Shown here one piece after another: positions 20,783 through 32,832 of a stretch of DNA of 64,000 nucleotides. The stretch is from positions 4,464,001-4,528,000 of the forward strand of contig JAQJZZ010000008.1 in the NCBI GenBank assembly GCA_030077755.1, read 5' to 3'. Under the pieces are notes generated by a model, which was not told where the DNA came from, made no database searches, and worked only from the letters and a program-made list of their open reading frames with translations. This DNA comes from Filosporella fistucella (taxonomy: Eukaryota; Ascomycota; Leotiomycetes; Helotiales). Positions within the stretch are counted from its first letter, which is position 1. Each line of letters opens with the position of its first letter. A program made the translations under genes and the position numbers.

Positions 20783-22204
20783 CTACTTCTTGTTCGCACC
20801 AGACGACCCCGAAGCCTTAGCTCTCTCACCGTATGCCTTGGTAGCATAGTCACCATTGATAACAATCAAATCTTGTGGTCTGTAGTCGTGCTTTCCGCTC
20901 AAGTAACTCTCAAGAATGGCCTTGGTACCATCGGCATATCTCTTTTGAGCATCGAGGGAGGTACCGGACATGTGAGGAACCATAGCGTTTCCACCACCGA
21001 ATGGGTTCTTTGCGTATCGGAGAGGGTGATCCTTTGGTGCTGGTTGAGGGAACCAGACATCACCTCCATATCCGCGAAGGTGGCCGGACTTGAGAGCTTC
21101 AGCGACATCTTCCTTGACGACGATGGCTCCGCGAGCGGTGTTGACGAGCCATGATCCTAGGATGATTAGCTATGGAAATACGGAGGGATGATGTAACTCA
21201 CCTGGTTTCATCTTGGAGATCAATTCCTTATTGAACAGACCACGGGTCTTCTCGTGAAGTGGGCAGTTGATGGTGACAACGTCACATTGTGACAACATCT
21301 CCTCCAAATCAGTGACACGTCTGCAGCCAATCTCCTTCTCAATCTCAGGCTTTAGTGGTTGATAATCGAAGTAAAGCAATTCCTTGCAGTCGAATGGCTT
21401 GAGACGTCTCAGGACACGCTCACCAATTCTGCCAACAGCGACGGTACCAACGACCTTTCCTTCCAAATCGAATTCGTTCTTGGCGGCGGCAGCAACATCC
21501 CATTCACCGGCTTGAATTTGCTCATGTGCTGGGACGAAGTTACGGACGAGGACGAGGATAGTCATGATGACATGCTCAGCGACGGAGACGACATTTGAGC
21601 CGGTGACCTCAGCAACGGTGATACCGCCATTGGTAGTGTTGGCAGCGTTCAAATCGACATGATCGGATCCGATACCAGCGGTAATAGCAAGCTTTAGCTT
21701 CTTGGCTTTAGCAAGACGCTCAGCAGTCAGGTAACCGGGATGGAAACTATTCAATTAGTATATGCCGTCAATAGAATCAATTGACATACGGTGTGGTGAT
21801 GATAATTTCAGAGTCGACCAGCTCTTGGTCAAACTTTGAGTTCTCGCCTTCCTTATCGGATGTGGTAACCAGAGTGTGTCCTTGATCCTCGAGCCATTTA
21901 CGAATGCCCAACTCGTTCTCTGTTGTGCCTAGAAGTTCTGGGACCTGGAAAATAATAAGCAATTGAAGTTCAATTGGGACGATAGACTTACTTCCTCGGC
22001 GTGCTTCTTTCCATCGTACAATACAAGAAGTACCTTGACCTTTTCACGTTTCCCTGTCAGCGTTCTGATGCTCCCAATGTTGTTGTATCGCAAGGCAGCG
22101 GCCCCACGCGATAACAAACGCGGGGTCGGTCTGGTGGAGGTATGTAGAGATGATGTGAATGCAGGACGTGCGAGACGGCAGATGGAACGAGTGAGGAATA
22201 CCAT
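20783..22204 (-). CDS. fdh: NAD-dependent formate dehydrogenase with N-terminal presequence, 4 exons, 428 aa
   Basis: Exons in transcript order: 22204-21992, 21944-21790, 21746-21202, 21156-20783, with phases fitting. The product follows fungal and plant FDH closely: [10 protein letters not shown], a D-isomer 2-hydroxyacid dehydrogenase NAD motif [31 protein letters not shown] with the catalytic Arg, the WFPQPAP loop, and [12 protein letters not shown] with the catalytic His. It oxidises formate to CO2 with NAD+. The first 50-55 residues, rich in Arg and Ser with few acids, precede the point where cytosolic fungal FDHs begin, and a Val stands where their Met would be. A mitochondrial form is therefore likely. 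A GT-AG intron follows codon 71. Confidence 0.95.
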
Positions 22205-25200
22205 TTTGACTTATTGAAAAAGAATTGATTGTTTGAAGAGGAAGTGAGGAAGAGAAGAAGTTGTAGCTTTGTTTGTTTTGGGGATGCTCGGAGATAGCTT
22301 GGGAAGCTCGCGAGTGCGGGGTAGGTAATTTAGGTGATGGATGTAGCTGCAGATACGTCAGTCAGTAAAGTGATAGACGGTGATGATGCAACGGAATTGC
22401 ATTGCAGCTCGTTATTCGGATGATGGGCTGGAGTTTTGGATTCGTGTTGAAACCCTGAATATGGGATTTGAGTTTAAATTGAGTCAGTACGTACCTTGAA
22501 CCTGCGTTGAGAGTCGACCAAAATATCGACGGAGATGTGGGTGTATGTGTGTGTAGGAGAGAAGTATGAAAGCAAATTAAAATTCCGAAATGGCCTGACA
22601 GGAGGGAATGGCCCTCTTTATATGTCTTTCCCAGTCCACTCGATTCCCATTACTATGCATTTCCCCTCTTCCTTCCCAAAACAGTCTCGATTGACCATTT
22701 CGTGCATGATTTCGCGGGCTCCTACCTAAACATCCACAATCTGGTCTCGGCAGAACTTCCACAGCTCAGCTTCTACCAGTCACCAGTGAGAGAAGTGTAT
22801 GTGTTGGTCCCACGTCTCCGAAACGAAAGGCTAGCTAGGGGACTTTCCGTACGGGAATTGGTTTACACGATGTACGAGTACCTTCCGATGTGGTTGAGGG
22901 GTTCATTCGGTTTTCGGTATGCGGTGTGCGGTATGCGGTCATAATGAAGCTGTGGAGCTGCTTGGATTTCAATTGTGATTTTGAATATATCTTCTCATGT
23001 TCCTTCTAGAGTTCCTCATGTCAACTTCCTCAATTATCATAAATCTACAGCTTCATTTCTGTTCATGCACTGTATATCAATGTATATTTGATGCTGACGC
23101 GGGGTAATTTGGCTATGTGCTTGTTTGTCTCCCCCCTCCAACCTCTCACAATCGATACCGGGGATGATTCGGGCTCTCGGTGGTCCCACAAGGTACCCCA
23201 TATAAAGTATCTCGGTATCACGGCGATGCAGATGACAGCCTTCAGTTAATCTCTTAATGAAGTTTCTTTGTCATGGGTGATATTCCTTTGGGTACAGATC
23301 TAGATCTTTCAATTCAGTTATTAGACGTTCATCACATCGACCGGCCAAATGTTCATGAGTATCAAAATCATAAATACAAGAAACTTGGCAATTGTTAATT
23401 GCGGGGTAAGACATTGCAGCAATGGCGCACAATCCCTACCCTCCATTGCCACCAACAAACGCATGCCGGGTTAAATTCCTCGAATTCGAAGCTCTCTCCT
23501 GATTCTATATTACATGTGTTGCGTCTCTTTGACAGAAGCCTGACTCCTGCATGATACATGCATATTAGTATAATCCTCATGAACCAAAGAAGAGTTGACT
23601 GCAGCGAACGACAAAAAGCATGCCAAGGTTTCATCCACTAGTAGCTGGCCTGCAAGTGTGTGGAAATGCTCAAAGATGCCATTTCCGGACATCAAGTCCG
23701 TAAATTCTGTTTGTACCAACTTCCCCAGATTTCGGAGCAGAGAGCTATCCTTCGGGATCGAGGGGAATGTTCGGCTTTGTTAGATCAATTTTACTGCCCG
23801 CTTTCAGAGCTACAGCGCATGTTTGGTGGAGAATATGATATGTTTGAGGAGTCTGGAAGCTGGATTTAAAGCGGATAAAAGGAGGCCGAGTTCGCTATTC
23901 TTTACTCCACTCCCTTTATCCTGATTGAAAGCATGTGTGACGGCATGATAGGTATTAGTTTGTATTAATATGTTCAAACAAGAAGCTGCTGCAAGAGTAT
24001 ATTTATCATTGCGGCACTTGGAGCTGTTCTCGGGATATGAAAACACCAAGGAAGGGGGAAAGGACAGGAGAAGTCAGATTAATCACGTGATATGAGCAGC
24101 TTTGTGATGTTGCAAATTCACTTGCTGACAATTTTGGACGCCAATGGAGCTATTCCTTTATATTAAAAATAGGACAATTCACTGACATACTCGCTAACAA
24201 GCTTTGAAATGCAATCCGAGGGATGGATCGCATTCACGTGATATGGATACTAAGGCTGCTGACAACTCATCATGAGTCCTTCGGACTCGACAACATCTCA
24301 CTCTCTCTTCAACATCATACTAGACTGTCAAGAGAATGTTGGAAAGCCACCCAAGAGAATTTGTGCCAGTATTAGGGCAGGAGGGGGGACGGGGATGGAG
24401 GGTGAGGTTGAGGAGACTGATTCGAGGTAGCTAGAGGGGAAAGGGAGCAGGCTTTATTACATCTGGCTCCCAGCCGAAAGTAGAAAATCAAAGTATTTAG
24501 ACCAAAAATATCAACATGTAAACGAGAGAGGTTATATTGAGACTTGGAGGGTTTAAGGTCAATGTCTTAGGGCATAGTAGGCGATTGAATCTTGAGAGGG
24601 CATGGCCATGTAACGAGAATTCAACTAAACGCTGACAAATGGTATAAGACTTATTTCCAGGAAATAGCATACATGCAATATATTGTGCCTCAAACAATGA
24701 ACGAATAAACACAAACCCTCCTACCACTACACGTGACCTGTACCCGAAGGTATTACTGGGCTACACAGCTCAAAATGATAATTCTAGTCTTCACATCGCC
24801 TACAGAGCATTTGTAAGTTGCTATAGAAGTGATTCATCACCCACATGAATCTCATGCCGTGTAGACGCGTGTTCGTTCCATAATTGTCATGACAGACTGC
24901 TGACAGAGAGTTCGATGCAGACGCAAATCACTTCGACAGCATAACCAAGCACATTAACCGACAATGCTACGAACAGCTTATGAAGAATTTCCCAACTCAC
25001 CCAGAAAAGATCGTCCGATATCTCATCATATTCTCTCTACTTCCAACTTGAAAGTTGCAGATATACAGAAAAATCCCGACTTCAATGAAAAACGTGGCGA
25101 TGAAGCTCAGCTTCAGACGAACGGAACTGAAAGTGCAAATCTACTATAACCCATACACAGAAGTCTTCCAGAAGCTCAAAAGAAGCGGGATCACTACATA

Positions 25201-27954
25201 GGTAGCCATGGGTATACGGTTCATGCATTATCTCCCGTGCATTCGGAACACGAACCCTCCGCCACCACTCACACGGAACAGTAATAGACTGGGCATATTC
25301 CGTTCATCAGGGGGATCGACGATGAGTACCTTTGGACGAGCAGTTTGTGAATCCTCTCAGATCATTCCTGCATCTTACAGCAAAATTCAACTCTTTGCAT
25401 AATCTGCAATTGAACATCCACTTCAATCCTTCAATTACCCCGCATCTCCAAGCCTCGCGCCGCGCTGCGCTGAACTCTCTCCTCGATAATAAGAAATCCA
25501 AACCCAAGCTTGTTTCTCCAAACACTAATAGTACATCCGGTAGCAAAGTCGTCACAGTGAAAATCAAATAGATTAATCCCCGATGCGCGGTAGGCGGGAA
25601 GAGTATACAGTGGTAGCGACAAGCTTTAGATTAGAGCCAAATGATGCGACACAAGCATATCATGAAGTTATATTGCAGTACTATAAGGAAGTATAACCTT
25701 AAAGGCGGTTTGTGAACAGGGATGAGTACACCCCGGAGTTAGATACTTAACACGGTTGCGTTATGCAAAAAGCAAGTACTTAAGTTCAGACGAGAGTCCG
25801 GGAGCGGAGAGGATTGTATTTTCCGAGTGATCGTGAGTCCATGAATAGATGTCTTAAACGGGTTGAGTGACTTGAAAATGCCTCTGCAACGAGAACGTGG
25901 TTTGAGGTCGGAGAATTGATGGGTGGGGGGGCTTGAATGGGGGCGTGGATGCTCCCAGAGAAAGTAATTTATATGAGAAAGACCTCACATCCAGCCTTGC
26001 ATAAATTGGCTCGAGGAGGCTTCGGAGCTGGGGAAACAAGCTTGAAGCTGTGATGTGAGAGGCTTGTGATGTTAATTTGGATGCGGAGTTTACCTTCATT
26101 AGGAATTCCTTCCTGTGGTCGAGACTCAGCTTGGAAGGGAAATAAAGGGTAATGTTAGCTCCGAATGTTTGCAAACACGGAGACCCCCAACTTCCTTGGA
26201 TTGATTCCTTGAGTGTGTACCTGAGAGGAAATGAGGTCTTGAACAGCGGTTCATTGGTTCGAAGAATGTTGATGTTTTCAGGAGCAGCTAAGCAAAACTT
26301 GGATGTGAAGGAGTGAAGACTGAGATGCCAGGTGGGAAAGGGGAAGGTCACGTGGAGATAAGGTCCATGGGGACTTCGAGCCGTCTTACCGAATGCCAAG
26401 ACAACCTTGTTCCCTTCTCAATCCAACATCAACAACTTCATCAATACAACCTCAACCTCAATCATCTCAATCCATCATGAGTATCATCTAAAATAGGTGC
26501 GCTTTCATCTCTAATACAGCTATTGCGTACTTCTGCTCGTCCCTTCTCCTCTACTACCTCACCATCCCGTCCTCCTGAACGGCACGTTTATCGCAAGAAG
26601 TTTCATCTCATATCTTGCGACTCTCCGCGCTTCAAGGGACGCCACTACCCCTCGCTCGACCACCATGGAAAAACAGACGGCCCGCGATTGCTGGGATGAT
26701 GACAACGGGACGAACCATCTGGCCTGGGGTGCTCTACTAAATCGATGATGGATGTTTGACCTTCGATGATGACCATCCAAGAAGTTTGAATCATCTTGCT
26801 TTCACCACAACATTACCGTTGGGTTTTTCGTATAGAACAATGGCACCCTACTCATGCAACATATCGTCGAAAGTGTATGAATACGTATTGTACGTCAAGT
26901 ACAAAGTTACGGGGCCAGGCAAAGTATATCAGACCCTTAACAGCTCCGTGCAATGACAGCCGAATTCCGAAGTCGAACCCTCTTATGCCTTTGCCCAGTC
27001 ACAGTCCGGTACAGCACAATTGATGGTCGACTATCTTTGACTGCATCTTCGTCAAGGATACTAGAATTCTTCGCTGCGGCCGTCCGTCCAGCCCCATTCA
27101 TCCCGCTGACTCGCTGAAGTCTTGCTCGCATGAAGTTCCTTGACCCACAAGCATGTCCATCCATGGTTTCAGGGGTACAAGCGAGCCTCTGCGACGACAT
27201 TCGAAACCTCAATCGTGCCTCAGCTGCGGCTTCAGACTCGTCTTGCATCAAGAGTCCAGAGATCCAAGCACTTTCTCCTGTCGAATTCACGCCATCCTAC
27301 GGATGAAGGTTCTTCATTGGGCTCAAGTCTCTGAAGAACAAGATGCTTACTCAACTCAACCACAGAATGTTGTACATGGGCGACACCTCCAAGATCCAGT
27401 TAGAGTGATAGCCCCGACTTGGAGCCTCTTGTTCGGCCTCAATTCTCGTGGGTGGCTTGAAACCTATATCCAGTAATACTGACCCTCTTCACCCAGATGT
27501 GGCGGGAACCTTCCCCACTACGACCAGGTCCGACCTAGTAGGCCGGACTCGACTTCACCCGCGCGTGGACCACTAGACGTGCGGCAAGATTGTGCATGGG
27601 CTTTTCTCTTATACTTCATGCAATCCTATAGCGGTGCAAATCCTGTGTCTCGACATTCTTTTCTGAGTTTTGCTGTCAGTTTGTCGTTACATCCTTTCGA
27701 TTCGTTGGAGTTTTTTGTCATCACTGCTGGATCAGGACTTCGTTTCATCTTTGCTTCTTCCACCTTTCTGGCCTATCGGTGTGGTCTAGTCCTTCTTTCT
27801 CCCAGACTCGTCTCTTTCTTCCCTCTAACATCACATTCTCTCACCACCAAAAACGACACATGCGATCTTCATGACTTAACAACATATCGAACGGCAACGC
27901 CACGGCTCGCTGCCTTCAGTAATACTTGATAGTTGACAGAAGGTGGGAGGAATA
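22205..27954. other. 5.7 kb gene-poor region between FDH and the multi-TM gene
   Basis: No gene could be assigned. Weak candidates: 23643-23869 plus, a protein-like 74-residue stretch ending FEESGSWI, with no start; 24964-25149 and 25332-25571 plus, short and featureless; 25854-26399 minus, 181 aa, low-complexity Ser/Pro/Leu; and about 26480-26695 plus, an open stretch reading LLRTSARPFSSTTS then a basic segment. The last resembles a mitochondrial targeting sequence and follows a typical CAACATCAACAAC-type fungal leader, but has no in-frame ATG I can join. TCACGTGATATG occurs at about 24085 and 24235. The last kb is probably the long promoter and leader of the gene at 27955. Confidence 0.4.
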
Positions 27955-30159
27955 ATGGCTGCTGCTGCCGCGGCGATGTTTTTGGTGGAGAGGGGGTTCA
28001 CGCCACCCAGATTCAACCGCACGATGAATGGGACGAATACCACGAATGCTTTCGGGGGTCAAATGGCAACGAACAGGACGGGAATAAACTTTAGTGGGAA
28101 TCGGACAGCACAATCGAACCTAATTCAAAATCTCGTATTTGCGAACAGCAAGTCGGTCCGGACGTCGACGATTATTCTGGCAGCATTTAATATCTTGGCC
28201 GCACTGGTGACTGCGAGCAGTATTCTGTATGATTGTTATTGGGCTTCGAAGAGATGCAATCCAAAATTCAAGGCATCGTGAGTAGTTATGATGGATTATC
28301 AGGGTAGTGCTGATTGTGTACAGGAAATTTTGCATCTCGACAATACATCCAGCAGAAACATTCCCATTGATTTTGGCGGTAGGAATTCTGATTCAAGGAC
28401 TGGTCTTTGCTGGTGTACAAGGCCAGGGTCTTAAAGCCCTTTTGACAAGTGGTTGTGATTTAATAGCACAATTCCTGTTTCCTGGTATGTTGTCAGTGTT
28501 CTGATGTAAGATTTGGCTAACCTCTCAGCACTATTTATTGTGCCATACATTCAAGTAGTATTCGGAATTGAATGTGCGATACGATCCTTGCGAAGTGTAC
28601 CCTTCCAAGCGAGAGGGAAATACGATGTGACGATTTGTGGAGGAGTAATACTAGTCATGTTAATTGTGACGTGGATTCCAACGCATGTTTGGCCGGAACC
28701 GAATACTTGCTTCGCGTCGCTTGTCTTCTTTATTGGGAGATTTGGGCAATTGGGATTCATCCTATTGATTGTGTCAGGTTCTTTGATGATCTTGAGTACG
28801 GCCATCATCTTCTGGAGATTGTCGACCGTAAATTTGATTGATCAACATCAAAGAATTGCTGCATCAAGAATGGTGTATTACGAGGTTCTGGGGATAGTTT
28901 CGATGGTGAGTTTTGACGCACTGGTTTCGTTCATCCGCTGATTGATCTAGTCGTTTGTCGTTCCATATTTCTTTTCGTTGATTGATAAGATGGGAGATAT
29001 CAAGTTGGCCATGATGGCAACTGTGGTGTTGAATTTGTCGGGATTGATGAGTGGCTTATTGCAATTATTCTTGCGATCAAATACAGCGACAACCTCATTT
29101 GGACCGAAGATTGGACGATCATGGGATCGTGGAAAGCATGAGATTAGGATATTTGGACCGAATGAGCTTGCGATGCACGCTCAATTGATCAATCCAGTGA
29201 CTGGACCTCGAACGCCCAGGACTGAATTGGATCGTGTCAGTCGAACAACCAGTCAAGCTAGTTTGATTGGTCCTGAAAAGGGTCGTGTTATCAGCATGGA
29301 TTCGTTGAAGGGAATGAAGAGGTACGAAGCAGGAGAATTGCCTGGACTTCCAGAGCCATCAATGACCAAATCACCAACTTCCTCACGAACACATGCACGA
29401 AAGCCTTCCTACTCACTTTTCCCTGGCGAGAACAACAGTCCCACAAAACAACAACCAACCTCAATATACGACATTAGTGATTTAAGCCCACCACCTCCAA
29501 TTCACTACAGTGGTGGAACGAGACATCGAAGAGATTCTTCGATTGCTTCCTCGGCGACTGTACAAATCGGCTTGCGGATATCGCATGCTCCAACTCCATC
29601 AAAAGAGGATCTTGACACCCTTCCTCTTCCATCAACCACCTACAAATCACGCGCGCCAGCCTCACCAGTATCATCAACCTACAGTTCGTCGCCATTACCC
29701 TCAACCACATATTCAGTCGCCTCATCCTCTAAACCAATATTACCAGCCTCACCATTAAAAGTTCAAACTTCGTTCCCATCACCATTACCGATACCCATCC
29801 CACCAAAGAGCCCAAGACGGCCAATGATCGTTCCAGCGCCACTCGTAACAAAATCACCTGAGCAATCTCCCACTCGCCTAGCCGCGGTCAATAAAACACT
29901 CCCACCAACACCAAAAGCCTTCCTTAACCAGATCGAAAAGGTCAGAGAATCAAACACTCAACTGAGTCCTGCAGTGTACTCGCCTGAGAAGAAGCTCCCA
30001 GCTGGTATCAAAACAACCGCGAGTAGTAGTAGTGGTCCCATGTCTGCAACAATGCCAAAAGCAAGTCTAGGTAGTCCGAGTAGCTCACCAAAGAGAAGCA
30101 ATTCTATGCGACGGGATCCATCAAGTCAAAAGCCTACTACGAAAGCAGATTGGATTTGA
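27955..30159 (+). CDS. multi-TM (about 7 TM) fungal membrane protein with long Ser/Thr/Pro-rich tail, 4 exons, 689 aa
   Basis: Exons 27955-28277, 28324-28484, 28529-28905, 28951-30159; phases 2, 1, 0 fit. The N-terminus (about 60 residues, several N-x-T/S sequons) is followed by hydrophobic helices near TIILAAFNILAALV, ETFPLILAVGILIQGLVFAG, ALFIVPYIQVVFGIECA, VTICGGVILVMLIVTWI, GFILLIVSGSLMILSTAII, SFVVPYFF and MMATVVLNLSGLMSGLLQLF. About 350 residues of hydrophilic tail follow, with many SP/TP sites, suited to phosphorylation. Topology is GPCR-like, but I cannot place it in a receptor class. It may belong to an uncharacterised fungal membrane family such as DUF3112; that is recollection, not verified. 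A sensory or structural membrane role is possible. Confidence 0.82.
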
Positions 30160-31820
30160 TCATTCTTATTCAATAAGTTTTGCATTTAGCTCCGACACTG
30201 GCGTCAATTACTGCTTGGGAACGGTAGAGGTATAGAGGTTACGGTGTTATGATAAGATGGAATTTGTACAGGATTGAGGGGATGGTGTTTGTTCGCTTCT
30301 AATGATACCTTTTTGAAGGCGTTTTTTTATTTCAGAAATGGCCTAGCTATGGGAGATGGGAGGTGTTCTCTATGGGTTTGACTGGGCTCTTTTCATATGG
30401 CTCTTGAGGAGCTGGGTGCATGGAAAGGCGTTTGAAGTAGATAAGTGTAGCTGTATATCAGTGTGGTCTTTGACCTGAGAAGAATCAAATCATCTTCGAT
30501 TCATTTATGATTTTGCATGCGTGACTCGTGAGGTTGAATTTGAGTTTGAAGAATTGAGAATTTCGGAAGTCTAGGTTTGTTGATCGACATTGCCTGAACT
30601 CTCCTCTCAGTCAAGTATGGTATGGTCATCCAGGTCAACCTTCGTTAAGTTACTTTCCGTCCACTTTTAATCGCAACTGACTTTCGCTTGAGCAGAACAT
30701 TATGTTTGCAAACTTATTATCGATTGACTCGCTGCATCAACTTTATACTCAAGTCCTCGTCATGACCAGGCCAACACGCAACCCGCTTCGTAAGTGGCAA
30801 CGACATTCTCATGATGAATTACACAAGTTATTTCACGTGGTGTCCTCCAAGATCCGCCATTTCATCCGAGACGAGTAGCAACATCGGCCCATTCGTCTCA
30901 TACGAGACCAATCGGACCATCCCACCACGAGGTTCGTTTGATGCTCGTTTGAGCAGCAGACGAAAGCACATCTGGCTGGATTAGGACTATGGTAGGCATG
31001 CACAACACTATTCTATTCTAGAAGAATAGAAGTCGTTCGTGAGCCCAATTCAGCCAACACTAGTGTGAATTTAATTATATTCCTCCCGATAAGAAAATAT
31101 ACTCGCATCGCTCGAGTCTTCATTGATGTTTGCTGTAAGTAGGTAGAGTTGAATATCCATGACTCCTCGCAACTGCAGCTTCTCACTCCACATAACCAAA
31201 AATTCCAAATCTCATGCTATCCACTCGCAAGATCACGATCACATCATGCTTTCCACGGACTGGTGCATACCCTGAAGTTCCCATACATTCCCCACAGTCA
31301 AAGCAACGGTTCGGTAGAAGCAGAGTCTGATATGCGTTGTATGCAGTTGCACGCGAATCGTATCATCACGATGCGGGCTGGACTATTTTGAACTTTGGTG
31401 TGGGGTAGGAGAAGGGGTTTGTGATTGAGAGGGGTTTCAGGAAGATGTCTGAGCGGAGGAGAATCACGTGTAATGGTTAGAAATGGTCATGTGCATCTGA
31501 GGCGTTGCGAGGCGACGTGATGGAAAAGGACAATTGAAAATCTTCATTTTAAGACTTGAATAAAGCAATAGCTACTGAAAGAAGGGCTATAATTCCCGAA
31601 TCTATACCATAAATCGTCTGATGCTTTTTATCCAATGGCACGTGACTGGTGATTTTGTTGCACATCGGAGTTCAGCTTTGAGGGTAATGAAACTTGAACG
31701 TGGTCCTAGCGATAGACGTCAGAATCTAAGTACACCATCCGGTGTTCCATCAGCAATCTCCTTGAATTCTCCCACGAGACCTTTCCCACCAATTCAGATA
31801 GAGCCGTTAGTTAAGGCATT
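30160..31820. other. 1.7 kb intergenic region, possible tiny two-exon frame
   Basis: Mostly AT-rich with no recognised gene. A possible small gene at 30702-30789 plus, spliced at a canonical GTAAGT to about 30831 onward, would give roughly 70 residues with a basic, Ser/His-rich C-terminus; support is weak. A plus frame at 31621-31968 overlaps the better-supported minus gene at 31821-32351. AATCACGTG at about 31464 is a possible E-box. Confidence 0.35.
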
Positions 31821-32351
31821 TCAAAAGTGCAAAGATGGAAGGGTCTTATCACAGAAGAATTTACTGTCAAAGAATGAAGTTTCAGCTTACGATATCATAG
31901 CCAACATGACAATATTCACAATATCGAACGCAGCTCGCAGAGATTTTACCTCAGCCTCGTCCTCATGATTGCAAACCACAAGCGCGGTCCCATCCCTTGT
32001 TGAACGTTCATCGAGGATAATAATATATTCATGATTCAAATCTGATTTGGTTGTGGCAACAAGTTCGTGAACGAGTCGGAAGCATTCCAACATGTTCTTG
32101 TTAGCAAACGCCGAAGTGAATGGAGGCATTGGAGAAACTGTAGGTTTGAGGTATTTGCTATTTATATTTGTGATGACAACTAAACTTGGTTTGCCATTTT
32201 TGTTAGTATAAGTTGCAGTGAGGAAGTTGTTGATGATCTGTTGACTTGATGAGCTCTTTTCTGAGAGTGCTCAGATACTCAGATACAGATTCACCTCAGT
32301 TGCAGCGTCGTCGACACAGCAAACGGCAAAATATCTCCCTCGATGGGCCAT
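31821..32351 (-). CDS. small three-exon protein of unknown function, 148 aa
   Basis: Exons in transcript order: 32351-32295, 32237-31891, 31863-31821; introns GTGAAT..CAG and GTAAGC..CAG, phases 0 and 2. The joined protein starts MAHRGRYFAVCCVDDAATE. A central segment has YIIILDERSTRDGTALVV, then acidic EDEAEVKSLRAAFDIVNIVML. This alternation of beta strand and D-E-R-S/T-x-D-x-T with a following acidic helix resembles short fungal proteins of the DUF6924 type, but I cannot verify that. There is no signal peptide or TM segment, so it is probably cytosolic. It lies in tandem with the ankyrin gene upstream of it on the minus strand. Confidence 0.6.
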
Positions 32352-32832
32352 ATTGTTTTCGTGCAAGCCTAATCTGAAATGGCAGCTAAGCAATTCCAAA
32401 GTGATGGTTGTCGCAATGGGCCAGGTACAAAAGTATGTTGTCTTGGTTCAAAGTTGTTGAATCCTCGTATGTCGTAAGAAATATATGCTATGATGTAAAC
32501 GTACGTAAGGAAAATCCCACCTCATTGCTGACCTGCCATCGACATTATTTCATGACAGTAAAATATTAAAATAGAAACCCCGAATGAACCTAGGAGTCAA
32601 AGCGGAAATACACGATAGAAGCGGATCACTCTATTTGCACGGCATTGACTTGATATCCAGTATTGATGGATGATTTGACCGAATTGACTCATTTCGGGTG
32701 CGAAGCTAATGTGACAGTCTTGCCCTTTCCACTACTGAAAGTGTCTTGTTCAGAAATGATACTGCAATCGTAATGTGGGATAAATGAAATGGAAACCAAA
32801 TTTCAAACAAAGGTTGCTGGACAATGATAAAA

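Noticed and set aside
25854..26399. 181-aa minus frame in the FDH/multi-TM gap
   Set aside because: Low-complexity Ser/Leu/Pro composition without motifs; likely chance.
22205..27954. Transposon or other mobile element in the long gap
   Set aside because: No terminal repeats, transposase or reverse-transcriptase motifs were seen.
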